From Streptomyces sp. NBC_01198 (GTDB lineage: Bacteria; Actinomycetota; Actinomycetes; Streptomycetales; Streptomycetaceae), in contig NZ_CP108568.1 of NCBI RefSeq assembly GCF_036010485.1, positions 4,099,001 through 4,163,000 on the forward strand: a stretch of DNA of 64,000 nt, in the 5' to 3' direction. Shown in pieces: positions 8,322 through 17,389 of this stretch. Position numbers and translations under genes: made by a program. Within the stretch, counting starts at the first letter, position 1; each line of letters begins with the position of its first letter. The notes below the pieces were generated by a model. That model saw only the letters and a list, made by a program, of their open reading frames with translations. It searched no databases and was not told where the DNA came from.

Positions 8322-9935
8322 ATGGAATGCGTGACCAGCACAGAACCCCCTCGTGCGGGCTCGCAGGCCGTGGGCGCCGAGAGGGAGCACGGACCGTACC
8401 AGCCGTTCGCCCACCTTTCCACCGAGCACTGCGGACTGTACCGCCAGGTAATGGGGGCCTTCATCCGGGCCAAGCAGGAGTTCACCGTCCACCTGCGGCC
8501 GGAGGACGTGCATCTGGGACTGCTGCCGGAGGACCGTCCGTCGCCGGACGCGGTGGCGGCGGCGCTGGAACGGCTCGCCCGGTGGGGCAATCTGCGGGCC
8601 GACCCGGACACCAGCCGGGTCACGGCGCTGGAGGACTTCTACCGGGCCCGGCACATCTACCAGCTCACCCGGGCGGGTGAAGCCGCCGAGGAGGCGCTGG
8701 CCGCGTACGACGAGGCATTGGGCCGGCGCGGGGAGCTGCAGGCGGTGGCGCTCGCCGACATCGCGGTGCAACTGCGGGCGCTGCTGGTGATGGCCGAGCG
8801 GTCCGAACGGGACCCGGCCGTGGTGCACCTGTCGCTGCTCGCACTGGTCGACCGCTTCTCCGGTCTCGCGGAGAACGCGCGGGCGTTCATGAACTCCCTC
8901 CAGCGGACGGTCGACCTGCACGAGGCGGAGGTGGAGGTCTTCCTCGCGTACAAGCAGCGGCTGATCGAGTACCTGGAGCGGTTCATCGAGGACCTGGTCA
9001 CCCGGGGTGCGGAGATCGCCGGGTTGCTGGGGGAGCTGGGCGTGCCGCCGGACGGACCGGTCGGGCCGCTGCTGCGGCTGGCCGCCGAGCGCGAGGCTTC
9101 CGACGCGGCCCCGGACCTCGCCGTCGAGGCGCTGGCCGCCGCCGGGCAGCGCTGGCAGGGGCGCTGGGAGGGGCTGCGGGCGTGGTTCGTCAGCGTGCCG
9201 GGCCGCAACTCCCAGGCGAAGCTGCTCCGGGCGGCCGCACGCCAGGCGATTCCCCAGCTGCTGTCCGTCGTCAGGGCGCTGAACGAGCGGCGGGCCGGCC
9301 GCTCGGACCGCTCGGCCGACTTCCGGGAGCTGGCACGCTGGTTCGCCGAGGCTCCGCAGGACGCCGCACGGCACCGGATGTGGCGTTCGGCTTTCGGCCT
9401 GTACTCCGCCCGGCACCTGACGGTCGACCAGGAGTCGCTGATCGAGCAGGAGGCGGAGCCGGTATCGGCCTCCACGTCCTGGTACGACGCCCCGGGCGTG
9501 CGGATCAGCCCGCATCTGCGCCGTACCGGCTCGTACGAGCGGCGCGGGCGGGCCAGGTCCGTACAGGACCGGTCGGAAGCCAAGGCGTATCTCGGCGAGC
9601 TGGCGCGCAAGCAGGCCGAGCAGACGGCGGCGGCCAGGGCGCGGTTGGCCACCCCGGGACCCGTACGGCTCAGTGAACTCGACGAGTTGGACGGGGACGC
9701 CTTCCGGCTGTTCCTGCTGTTGCTCGGCGACGCTCTGGCGGCGTGGCGGCCCGGCACGGAGACGGTCTCGACCACTACCAACGACGGGACGATGGAGATC
9801 AGGTTGACGAGACTGCCCGGCGGCGGGACGGCCGAGATCCGCACCCTCGACGGGGTCTTTCGGGGGCCGGAGCACCTGGTGGAGATCGTCGACCTCACGG
9901 CGGAGCGCAAGCGGTCGGCGCGGGCCGGTGAGTGA
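8322..9935 (+). CDS. jetA: Wadjet subunit JetA (TIGR02677/DUF2397, kleisin-like)
   Basis: A 537-residue protein of the DUF2397 family, the MukF/kleisin-like subunit of Wadjet. The opening block HGPYQPFAHLSTEHCGLYRQVMGAF and the winged-helix-like segment ending YQLTRAGEAAEEALAAYDEALG are typical of TIGR02677 as I recall it. A long central helical region follows (about residues 150-350), with a C-terminal wing RLSELDELDGDAFRLFLLLL. JetA bridges the SMC heads of JetC and recruits JetB. The start is uncertain: a TTG at 8307 has a GGGGGAG too close, and a GTG at 8331 is also in frame. The next gene overlaps by 8 bp, so all four jet genes appear to be one operon. Confidence 0.9.
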   Translation: MECVTSTEPPRAGSQAVGAEREHGPYQPFAHLSTEHCGLYRQVMGAFIRAKQEFTVHLRPEDVHLGLLPEDRPSPDAVAAALERLARWGNLRADPDTSRVTALEDFYRARHIYQLTRAGEAAEEALAAYDEALGRRGELQAVALADIAVQLRALLVMAERSERDPAVVHLSLLALVDRFSGLAENARAFMNSLQRTVDLHEAEVEVFLAYKQRLIEYLERFIEDLVTRGAEIAGLLGELGVPPDGPVGPLLRLAAEREASDAAPDLAVEALAAAGQRWQGRWEGLRAWFVSVPGRNSQAKLLRAAARQAIPQLLSVVRALNERRAGRSDRSADFRELARWFAEAPQDAARHRMWRSAFGLYSARHLTVDQESLIEQEAEPVSASTSWYDAPGVRISPHLRRTGSYERRGRARSVQDRSEAKAYLGELARKQAEQTAAARARLATPGPVRLSELDELDGDAFRLFLLLLGDALAAWRPGTETVSTTTNDGTMEIRLTRLPGGGTAEIRTLDGVFRGPEHLVEIVDLTAERKRSARAGE

Positions 9936-11187
9936 CAACCGGCTGGGCGACGTCCTGGCGGCGCAACGCGTCGACGAGGTCAGACGGGGCGCACGGGCGT
10001 TGTTGCGCCGTCCGCTGCTGCGTGCGGGCAGCGACGACTTCCGGCTGGTCCGGCAGCACGCAGCCGAGCTGCGTACCTGGTTCGATCGCAACACGGGCTG
10101 GGCACTGCTGGTGGACTCGGAAGTGGCCCGGCTGCGTCGTGTCCCGGGCCGGGACGCCGATTCGACCCATCCGGCGCGGGACCAGCGCACCGGGCTGCCC
10201 TTCTCCCGGCGGCGCTACGTGCTGGTGTGCCTGTGCCTGGCGGTCCTGGAGCGCGCCGAGCACCAGATCGCACTCGGGCGGCTGGCGGAGCAGGTCGTCC
10301 TCTCGGCGGCCGACCCCGCGCTGGAGGAGGCCGGCGTCGTCTTCACGCTGACCGATCGGGAGCAGCGCACCGATCTGGTGGCGGTGGTCCGGCTGCTGCT
10401 GAACTGGGGCGTGCTGGCCAAGGTCGCCGGTGACGAGGACGCGTTCCTCAAGTCGGCCGGTGACGCCCTGTACGACGTGGACCGCCGGGTGCTGGCCGGC
10501 CTCCTGGTCTCCCGGCGCGGCCCGAGCACGGTGCGCGCGGTGGACTTCGAGCAGCGGCTGGCCGAGCTCAACGCCGAGGTGCTGCCGGACAGCGACGAGC
10601 TGCGCAACCGGGCGTTGCGACACACGCTGACGCGGCGGCTGCTGGACGATCCGGTGCTGTACCTGGACGAGCTGTCCGATGCCGAGCGGGCGTACCTGAC
10701 CACCCAGCGGGGTGCCCTGACACGCAGGATCAGCGAGCTGACCGGGCTCGTACCGGAGGTGCGCGCCGAGGGCGTCGCCATGGTCGACCCCTACGACGAC
10801 CTCACCGATCTGCGGATGCCGGAGCAGGGCACTGACGGCCATATCGCCCTGCTGATCGCCGAGTACCTGGCGGGCAGGGGCGGCAGCGTGACACTGGGCG
10901 AGCTGCACCGGCTGGTGGCCGGCTGGGCGCTGGAGCACGCCGGATTCTGGCGGCGCAGCGCGAGTACCCCCGGCGCCGAGGTCGAGCTGGTCGAGCAGGC
11001 GGTGGCACGGCTTTCCGCGCTGGGCCTGGTGGCGGCGGACGGCGGGGACGCGGTCCGCGGGCGCCCGGCACTGGACCGCTACCGGGTCGGCGAGACCGTC
11101 CTCCTGGAACCAGGACAGAGCACGCCGAGCAGGAAGCGACAGAAGCCCGCGAAGGGCACGAAGAGCACGAAGGGTACGAGGGCGTGA
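9928..11187 (+). CDS. jetB: Wadjet subunit JetB (TIGR02678/DUF2398, KITE-like)
   Basis: A 419-residue DUF2398 protein, the MukE/KITE-like partner of JetA. Recognisable blocks are ARALLRRPLL near the N-terminus, LPFSRRRYVLVCLCLAVLERAE (about residues 89-110), and VAVVRLLLNWGVLAKVAGDEDAF with winged-helix character. The C-terminus is a basic Lys/Thr tail. It overlaps jetA by 8 bp and jetC by 4 bp (GTGA), so expression is coupled. In characterised Wadjet systems JetA, JetB and JetC form a dimeric SMC-type motor that extrudes plasmid DNA. Confidence 0.9.
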   Translation: MSDNRLGDVLAAQRVDEVRRGARALLRRPLLRAGSDDFRLVRQHAAELRTWFDRNTGWALLVDSEVARLRRVPGRDADSTHPARDQRTGLPFSRRRYVLVCLCLAVLERAEHQIALGRLAEQVVLSAADPALEEAGVVFTLTDREQRTDLVAVVRLLLNWGVLAKVAGDEDAFLKSAGDALYDVDRRVLAGLLVSRRGPSTVRAVDFEQRLAELNAEVLPDSDELRNRALRHTLTRRLLDDPVLYLDELSDAERAYLTTQRGALTRRISELTGLVPEVRAEGVAMVDPYDDLTDLRMPEQGTDGHIALLIAEYLAGRGGSVTLGELHRLVAGWALEHAGFWRRSASTPGAEVELVEQAVARLSALGLVAADGGDAVRGRPALDRYRVGETVLLEPGQSTPSRKRQKPAKGTKSTKGTRA

Positions 11188-14100
11188 CGAGCACCGTGGC
11201 CGGAACTCCATTGCCGGCCCCTGGCCGCTCCCGCTGGCAGCCGCTGCGGGTCGGCCTGGTCGACCTCTTCTATTACGACGTCGAGGAGTTCCACTTCCGC
11301 GACGGCCGCCTGCTGATGCGGGGCAACAACGGCACGGGCAAATCCAAGGTGCTAGCCCTGACCCTGCCCTTCCTGCTGGACGGCGACCTGGCATCGCACC
11401 GGGTGGAGCCCGACGCCGATCCGAAGAAGCGCATGGAGTGGAACCTGCTGCTCGGTGGCGAGCACCCGCATCCCGAACGGCTCGGGTACACCTGGGTCGA
11501 GTTCGGCCGTCTGGACGAGGACGGTACGGCCCGCTACACCACCCTCGGCTGTGGCCTGAAAGCCGTGGCCGGTCGCGGTGTCGCCCGGCATTGGTACTTC
11601 GTGACCGACCAGCGGGTGGGCGGGGAACTGCGGTTGCTGGACTCCACCGGCGCCGCGATCAGCCGCGACCGGCTGGCCGATGCGACGGACGGCCGGGGAC
11701 TGGTGTACGACTCGGCCCGCTCCTACCGCCGGGCGGTGGACGAGGCGCTGTTCGGGCTCGGCGAGCAGCGCTATGCGGCCCTGGTGGACCTGCTGATCCA
11801 GTTGCGTCAGCCGCAGCTGTCCAAGCGGCCCAGCGAGAAGGCGCTTTCCCAGGCGCTCACCGAGTCGCTGCCGCCGATGGACCAGGCCGTGGTGGCGGAT
11901 GTCGCCGAGGCGTTCCGCTCCCTGGACGAGGAGAAGGAGCAATTGGCCGTCATGGTGGCGGCCGAGCGGGCGGCGGACGCCTTTCTTCAGCACTACCGTC
12001 GGTATGCGCGGGTCGCCGCCCGCCGCAAAGCCCGTGCGCCCCGGGGACAGCATTCGCGTTACGAAGCCCTGCGCACCGAGCTGAACGCCGCTGAGCACGA
12101 CTTCACGATGGCCGTCGAGGCGCTTGCCGGGGCCGAGGCCCGAGCGGAGGAGCTGGGGCAACAGCGCGCCGGTCTGCGGGCCAGGGACGAGGTGCTGCGG
12201 GCCGGTCCCGAGATGCGCAGCGCCCGTGAGCTGGAGCAGGCCGCCGAGCTGGCCGGGCGTACCGTGCGGGACGCCGGCCGCGCCGCGGCCGACGCTCTCA
12301 GGGCGGAGGGCGACCTGGCCAGATCCGCCGACCGGCTCGGTGCCGCGCGGTCGCGTACCGAGGCCGCCGAGCGGGCCTCGGAGACTGTACTCGCCCTGTC
12401 CGGCGAGGCGGCGGAGGCGGCTGGGCTGGAGCGCGAGCACGCCGACCGGGTGGTCCTTCCCCTGGCCGAGGAGAAGACCCCGGAGACCGTACAACGCGCC
12501 GTGGACGAGTTCACCGATCGCCGGCTGCGGTCGGTTGCCCTGGTCGAGAAGCAGGTGGCCACCGCGCAGGTGGCGGCGGACGATCTCGACCGGGCGCGGC
12601 GCGTGCTGGAGGACGCGGAAGGCGAACTGGCCCACCGCGCCGAGATGAGGGCGGACTCCGAGGAGGGCACGACGCGCGCGGGCCAGAACCACCTGGCGGC
12701 GGTCCGCGTGCATTTCGCCGGATGCTCCCTGCTTCGCCCGGCAAGCCTGGAGGGCACGCTCGACGAGCTGGCCCGATGGGTCGAGACCCTGGTCGGCGCC
12801 GACCCGTCCCGGGTGGCCGCCCAGCAGGCCGCGGCGGAGGTCGGCGCGGAACTCGCCCGGCGCCGCGCGGCGCTGGAGACCGAGCAGCGGCAGGCGCGGG
12901 AGAGCCACGACCGGCTGCTGGTCGAGCTGGCCGAGTTGCGCGCCGGGGGCCAGCGCGGACCGCTCGCCCCGCACACCCGATCCGCCGAGGCCAGGCGGGA
13001 CCGCCCGGGGGCGCCGCTGTGGCGCCTGGTGGACTTCGCCGACGACTCCCTGACGGCGACCCAGCGGGCCGGTCTGGAAGCGGCGCTGGAAGCTTCCGGT
13101 CTGCTGGACGCCTGGGTCGGCCCGGACGGCACGGTGGTTTCCGCCGACGTCGGGGACACCCTCGCGACCGCGGGGGCTCCGGTGGACGGCCCGTCGCTTG
13201 CGGTGCTGCTGCGCCCCGCTGCGGACCGGGCCGACCCGGCGGTGGCGGAGTTGCCGGACGAGCTGATCGCCCGGGTGCTGGCGGGCATCGGCCTGCTGGC
13301 TCCGGGCGATGAACTCCCCGGCACCGGCACCTGGCTCGCATTCGACGGCCGGTTCCGCCTCGGCGCCCTCACCGGCGCCTGGTCCAAGCCGGCCGCGGAA
13401 TATCTCGGCGAGGGCGCCCGGGAACAGGCCAGACGCGCCCGGCTCGCCCTCGTCGAAGCGGAGATCGCCCGACTCGAGGGCACGTTCACCGAACTCGCTG
13501 CACGCGGCGAGAGCCTGGAGGCGGACTATCGGGTCCTGGCGGCTGAACAGGCCGCGCTGCCTGACGACGCCGCTCTGCGCGACGCCCACGCCGCCGTGTC
13601 AGCCGCCCACCGTGAGTACACCCGTGCCACCCAGCGGCGCGAAGCGGCCGATGACGTGGCCGCCGAAGCGACCGCCGCCGCCGACCGGGCAATGACCGAA
13701 CTGCACTCCCTCGCCGAGGAACTCGACCTCCCCAGCACCGGCGGCTGTCTGCGTGACCTGCGCGATGCTCTCGCCCGCTACCGCGAGTCCCTGGCCGCGC
13801 TCTGGCCCGCCGTACGTGAGACCCGCGCCGCCCGTGCGACCGTGGCCGCCGAGCAGGCCGACCACGCCCGCGCCGCCGAGCACACCGCCGAACTCGCCGA
13901 ACGCTCCCGCGCCGCGGCCCGTGAGGCCGTCGCCGCACGGGAGCGCCACGAGACCTTGGCCGCGACGGTCGGCGCCGCCGTGGCCGACCTGCAACGCCAA
14001 CTCACCGAGGTGGCCGTCGCGCTGCGCGAATGCGACGAGGGCGAGCGCGCCCTCCGCCGTGAGCAGGACGCCGCCGTCGGCTTCCGGGCCGCCGCGGACG

Positions 14101-15299
14101 CCGTGCGCTCCCGCGTCCGTACCGAGATCGAAGAGACGGTACGGACCCGTGCCGAGGCCATCGACACCTTCCGCCGTTTCGCAGGTACCGGCCTGCTCGC
14201 TGTCGCGTTGCCCGACCTGGAGGTCACCACCGACTCCTGGGCGCCCGAACCCGCGGTCCGCCTCGCCCGCGCCGTGGAAAACGAGTTGGAAGCCGTGGAT
14301 GACTCCGACCCGGCCTGGGACCAGGTGCAGCGCAGGATCACCGAGGAACTGAAGGACCTCTCCGACGCGCTTGCGCGTCACGGCCACACCGCCGCCGCCC
14401 GGATGCTGGAGGACGGCCTGGTCGTCGACATCGTCTTCCAGGGCCGCGAGCGTTCCGTTCCCGAACTCGCCGCCGCCCTGGGCACAGAGGTCGGCGACCG
14501 CAGGGAGCTGCTCTCCGCCCGTGAGCAGGAGATCCTGGAGAACCATCTGATCACCGAGGTCGCAGGGACGCTCCAGGAACTGGTCAGCGCCGCGGAACAC
14601 CAGGTGCTGGGGATGAATGAGGAGCTGAGGCACCGCCCGACGAGCACCGGCATGCTGCTGCGCCTCGTCTGGCGGCCCGCCCGCAACGCCCCCGGAGGAC
14701 TGTCCGCCGCCCGCGGCCGCCTGCTGCGCCAGTCCTCGGACGCCTGGACGGCCGCTGACCGCAGCGCACTCGGCGAGTTCCTCCAGGCTCAGATCGAACG
14801 TGCCCGCAACGACAACCCCGCGGGCACCTGGCTGGAACATCTCACCGCGGCACTCGACTACCGCGCCTGGCACGAGTTCGGTATCGAACGCCATCAGCAC
14901 GGCAGGTGGCAGTCGGCCGCCGGACCGGCCTCGGGCGGCGAGCGGGTGCTGTCCGTCTCCCTGCCGTTGTTCGCCGCCGCGTCCTCCCACTACGCCTCGG
15001 CCGGCAACCCTCACGCCCCTCGCCTGGTCACTCTCGACGAGGCGTTCGCCGGCGTGGACGACGATTCCCGCGCCAAGTCCCTCGGCCTCCTCGCCGCCTT
15101 CGACCTGGACGTGGTGATGACGTCCGAACGTGAATGGGGCTGCTACCCCCAGGTCCCGGGCCTGGCGATCGCCCAACTGTCCCGCGTGGACGGGGTCGCC
15201 GCCGTCCTGGTCACCCGCTGGGAGTGGGATGGCCGGCAGCGTAGTCGTGCCCGCGATCCCGAGTTGCCGGGCCAGCGCCAGGAGACACTGCCGGCCTGA
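11184..15299 (+). CDS. jetC: Wadjet subunit JetC (TIGR02680, SMC/MukB-like ATPase)
   Basis: A 1371-residue SMC-like ATPase. The Walker A motif GNNGTGKS is at residues 47-54. Long Ala/Glu/Arg-rich coiled coils (about 270-640 and 790-1020) flank a hinge-like region around 600-760. The ABC signature SGGER is near 1250-1254 and Walker B LVTLDEAFAGVDDDSR near 1281-1296. The arrangement matches condensin-type loop extruders, and the N-terminal block GLVDLFYYDVEEFHF is family-typical. All ATPase motifs are intact, so an active motor is expected. JetC loops covalently closed DNA and presents it to JetD. It starts on the jetB stop codon (GTGA) and is followed by jetD after two bases. Confidence 0.93.
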   Translation: MTSTVAGTPLPAPGRSRWQPLRVGLVDLFYYDVEEFHFRDGRLLMRGNNGTGKSKVLALTLPFLLDGDLASHRVEPDADPKKRMEWNLLLGGEHPHPERLGYTWVEFGRLDEDGTARYTTLGCGLKAVAGRGVARHWYFVTDQRVGGELRLLDSTGAAISRDRLADATDGRGLVYDSARSYRRAVDEALFGLGEQRYAALVDLLIQLRQPQLSKRPSEKALSQALTESLPPMDQAVVADVAEAFRSLDEEKEQLAVMVAAERAADAFLQHYRRYARVAARRKARAPRGQHSRYEALRTELNAAEHDFTMAVEALAGAEARAEELGQQRAGLRARDEVLRAGPEMRSARELEQAAELAGRTVRDAGRAAADALRAEGDLARSADRLGAARSRTEAAERASETVLALSGEAAEAAGLEREHADRVVLPLAEEKTPETVQRAVDEFTDRRLRSVALVEKQVATAQVAADDLDRARRVLEDAEGELAHRAEMRADSEEGTTRAGQNHLAAVRVHFAGCSLLRPASLEGTLDELARWVETLVGADPSRVAAQQAAAEVGAELARRRAALETEQRQARESHDRLLVELAELRAGGQRGPLAPHTRSAEARRDRPGAPLWRLVDFADDSLTATQRAGLEAALEASGLLDAWVGPDGTVVSADVGDTLATAGAPVDGPSLAVLLRPAADRADPAVAELPDELIARVLAGIGLLAPGDELPGTGTWLAFDGRFRLGALTGAWSKPAAEYLGEGAREQARRARLALVEAEIARLEGTFTELAARGESLEADYRVLAAEQAALPDDAALRDAHAAVSAAHREYTRATQRREAADDVAAEATAAADRAMTELHSLAEELDLPSTGGCLRDLRDALARYRESLAALWPAVRETRAARATVAAEQADHARAAEHTAELAERSRAAAREAVAARERHETLAATVGAAVADLQRQLTEVAVALRECDEGERALRREQDAAVGFRAAADAVRSRVRTEIEETVRTRAEAIDTFRRFAGTGLLAVALPDLEVTTDSWAPEPAVRLARAVENELEAVDDSDPAWDQVQRRITEELKDLSDALARHGHTAAARMLEDGLVVDIVFQGRERSVPELAAALGTEVGDRRELLSAREQEILENHLITEVAGTLQELVSAAEHQVLGMNEELRHRPTSTGMLLRLVWRPARNAPGGLSAARGRLLRQSSDAWTAADRSALGEFLQAQIERARNDNPAGTWLEHLTAALDYRAWHEFGIERHQHGRWQSAAGPASGGERVLSVSLPLFAAASSHYASAGNPHAPRLVTLDEAFAGVDDDSRAKSLGLLAAFDLDVVMTSEREWGCYPQVPGLAIAQLSRVDGVAAVLVTRWEWDGRQRSRARDPELPGQRQETLPA

Positions 15300-15301
15300 C
15301 C

Positions 15302-16555
15302 ATGGACCTTCCTCGCTTGCAACGCCTGCTCGGCGGCCCGGAGACAGCCTGGCTGCTGGAGCGTGTCCGCAACCGCATAGCCGCCGGTCGGCCCCTGGAC
15401 GCCTCGGCCACCCTCCGGTCCGCCACCCCCGGGCAGCGCCGCGCGGCCGAGGCGCTGCTCGGGCGTCGACTGCGCGCGGGCGCTTCCTTGACCGTGCCGC
15501 TGGCGGAGGTCGATCGCGTCCTGCGCGAGTCCCTGGCCTGCCCGGACGGCCTGGCCGCAGCGGTCGTCGCGCTCACCGGGCCGATAGGCGACAAGCGGGC
15601 CCAGGACGCCGCGCTCGCCGCCTCCTGGCAGCAGGTGCTGGCAGAACTCGACCAACCCGCCGTCACGGACCGGCCTGAACTCGCCTCCTGGCCTGCCATG
15701 CTGGCGGCGACAGGACTGCTCAAGCGGCTCTCCGGCAGCGACCCCGCGACCGCACGGCAACTCGCCGCCGACATCGTACGGGTGCTGGCCCTGCTGCCGT
15801 CCGACGGCCTCGCCCTCCCGGTTCTCGCTGCCCGCGCCCTCGGCGACGCCCACGCGCTGGACGAAGGGCGCCCTCTCACCACTCTTGTCCTGTCCGGCGT
15901 CCGGCATCTCGCCGAACTACCCGCCGCGACGACCGCCGGCGCCGAAGGCCGCCGAGCCGCATGGGCCGCCGTCGGAGTCGCCCTGGACGAGCTCTCCTCC
16001 CGGGTCCTTGTCCTGGGCCTGCCCGGCTCCCCCCGTGGCACGGTCGGCCGCGTGCTCGCCGCTGCGCGGGAAGGCGGGGAACCCTGCGTCCTGACGCTGC
16101 GCCAGTTGGTCCGGCAGGTACCCGATCTCGGACTCGACGAGCACGTCGTGCGGATCTGCGAGAACCCGGCAGTGCTCGCCGCCGCGGCCGACGAACTCGG
16201 CCCCGGCTGCCCTCCACTGGTCTGCGCGGAGGGCACTCTCTCAGCTGCCGCCCGCTGCCTGCTGCGACACCTCCGAGACCGGGGGTGCCGCCTCGCTTTC
16301 CACGGCGACTTCGACTGGGGCGGTATCCGCATCGCCACCGGCGTCCTGCGTCTCTTCGGCGCCACGCCATGGCGTTACGACGCCGTCTCCTACTTGGCCG
16401 CCGTCGAACGGAGCCTCGGGAGCCCCCTCACCACCGGATCTCCCGTTCCCACGCCCTGGGACCCGGCCCTCGGCGAGGCCATCAGCCACCATCGCGTCAG
16501 GGTCGAGGAAGAACACCTCATCGATCAGCTCCTCACCGACCTCCGCTCGCCTTAG
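15302..16555 (+). CDS. jetD: Wadjet nuclease JetD (TIGR02679/DUF2399, Toprim)
   Basis: A 417-residue protein with a C-terminal Toprim fold like topoisomerase VI subunit A. The catalytic Glu is in ENPAVL near residue 287 and the DxD pair in HGDFDWGG near 334-341; both are present. The N-terminal half (AEALLGRRLRAG, LTVPLAEVDRVL) is the DUF2399-associated region. In Wadjet, JetD cuts DNA that the JetABC motor has fully extruded, which destroys small circular plasmids. As I recall the published scheme, the DUF2397/DUF2398/SMC/DUF2399 set corresponds to Wadjet type II. The stop is followed 26 bp later by leader copy B. Confidence 0.92.
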   Translation: MDLPRLQRLLGGPETAWLLERVRNRIAAGRPLDASATLRSATPGQRRAAEALLGRRLRAGASLTVPLAEVDRVLRESLACPDGLAAAVVALTGPIGDKRAQDAALAASWQQVLAELDQPAVTDRPELASWPAMLAATGLLKRLSGSDPATARQLAADIVRVLALLPSDGLALPVLAARALGDAHALDEGRPLTTLVLSGVRHLAELPAATTAGAEGRRAAWAAVGVALDELSSRVLVLGLPGSPRGTVGRVLAAAREGGEPCVLTLRQLVRQVPDLGLDEHVVRICENPAVLAAAADELGPGCPPLVCAEGTLSAAARCLLRHLRDRGCRLAFHGDFDWGGIRIATGVLRLFGATPWRYDAVSYLAAVERSLGSPLTTGSPVPTPWDPALGEAISHHRVRVEEEHLIDQLLTDLRSP

Positions 16556-16580
16556 CCTCCGATCAGCCGCAGACTCGAGG

Positions 16581-16840
16581 CGATTCCGCAGGTCAGCTCG
16601 TGATGCGTTAACGCGGCTTGACCGACGTCACGAGGGTGCCGAGCCGCACCCGCTCGGTGACGGCGGCGGCAGCCGTCAGCGTCGGGACGGCCCCGAACCA
16701 CGGCCCGTCCCTGAAGGTCCGCCACGACAGGTGGTCGTAGGTGTAGGCGGCGTGGAACCCCAGCTCCTCGGCCCGCCGCCACACCTCCCGGCCCTGCTCG
16801 TGCCAGCGGTAGATCGGCGAACCACAGTGCTCAGTCGCAT
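16581..16840 (-). pseudogene. Leader plus truncated 5' LLM copy B
   Basis: Bases 16581-16630 carry the island leader, in slightly diverged form (GTGATGCGTTAACGCGG). Bases from about 16631 to 16840 match the first ~70 codons of the LLM gene on the minus strand (PIYRWHEQGREVWRRAEELGF). Compared with copy A, one base is missing near 16818-16826, which breaks the frame between the old start codon (16838-16840) and the body. This is therefore a dead fragment. Nothing else is recognisable between 16841 and 17022. Confidence 0.87.
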
Positions 16841-17022
16841 GCACACGACCTGACGAGCAAGGGACCACGCAGCAGGGACGAGGCATGGCTGCGCCGTGCC
16901 GGCGGTCCTGTGTCGGACGCCACCGCGCCGCGCTTCAGCCTGCCCGCAAGGCGTCGGCGCACGGAACAGTCGGCCACTTCGTCTGAGGAACGCGGCCCAC
17001 CGAGCGCGCACCGCTCGCTACC

Positions 17023-17346
17023 GTGGCTGAGGTGAGCACAAGGAGCGGCGCCGAACTGGACGCGCTGATCGAGGAAGCGACCGTCGACACGTACGACGAG
17101 ATCGAGGCGGTCAACGTATTCCTGGCGGCCATTGATGAGCACCTGACGGTTCCTTTCACCACGACCGTCCTGGGCGTCGAGGTGACAGTGGTCGAGATCG
17201 ACCTCACGAACGACTCCCGCATGGTTGCTCGTTGCGTCCGGGAGGAGTTCCGGCAGGACATCGGCTTGGCTGAACTGCCCCTGCCGGAACCGGCTCCGGA
17301 CGGGGCGGGCTGGGTCGAGGCGTACCGGCGCTGGGCCGGATGCTGA
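17023..17346 (+). CDS. Small conserved acidic protein, 107 aa
   Basis: An acidic 107-residue protein with the blocks LIEEATVDTYDEIEAVNVF, VPFTTTVLGVEVTVVEIDL and GAGWVEAYRRWAGC. I recall near-identical blocks in small Streptomyces proteins sometimes labelled calcium-binding, but I cannot confirm metal binding from this sequence; no EF-hand loop is present. The start is a GTG with no clear ribosome site; the GTG at 17032 is an alternative. It is followed 43 bp downstream by another gene of unknown function and lies between LLM copy B and toxin-antitoxin pair 2. Confidence 0.7.
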   Translation: MAEVSTRSGAELDALIEEATVDTYDEIEAVNVFLAAIDEHLTVPFTTTVLGVEVTVVEIDLTNDSRMVARCVREEFRQDIGLAELPLPEPAPDGAGWVEAYRRWAGC

Positions 17347-17389
17347 GGAAGCGGACCCGGACGAGAGCCGAAGCGCATCGGAGCACGAC

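Noticed and set aside
8193..10190. Long open frame antisense to jetA and jetB (665 codons)
   Set aside because: It is the complementary shadow of two well-supported jet genes and has Gly/Arg/Pro-rich composition without family motifs.
11352..13589. Long open frame antisense to jetC (745 codons)
   Set aside because: A high-G+C shadow of the SMC coding sequence with no ribosome site and no recognisable domain.
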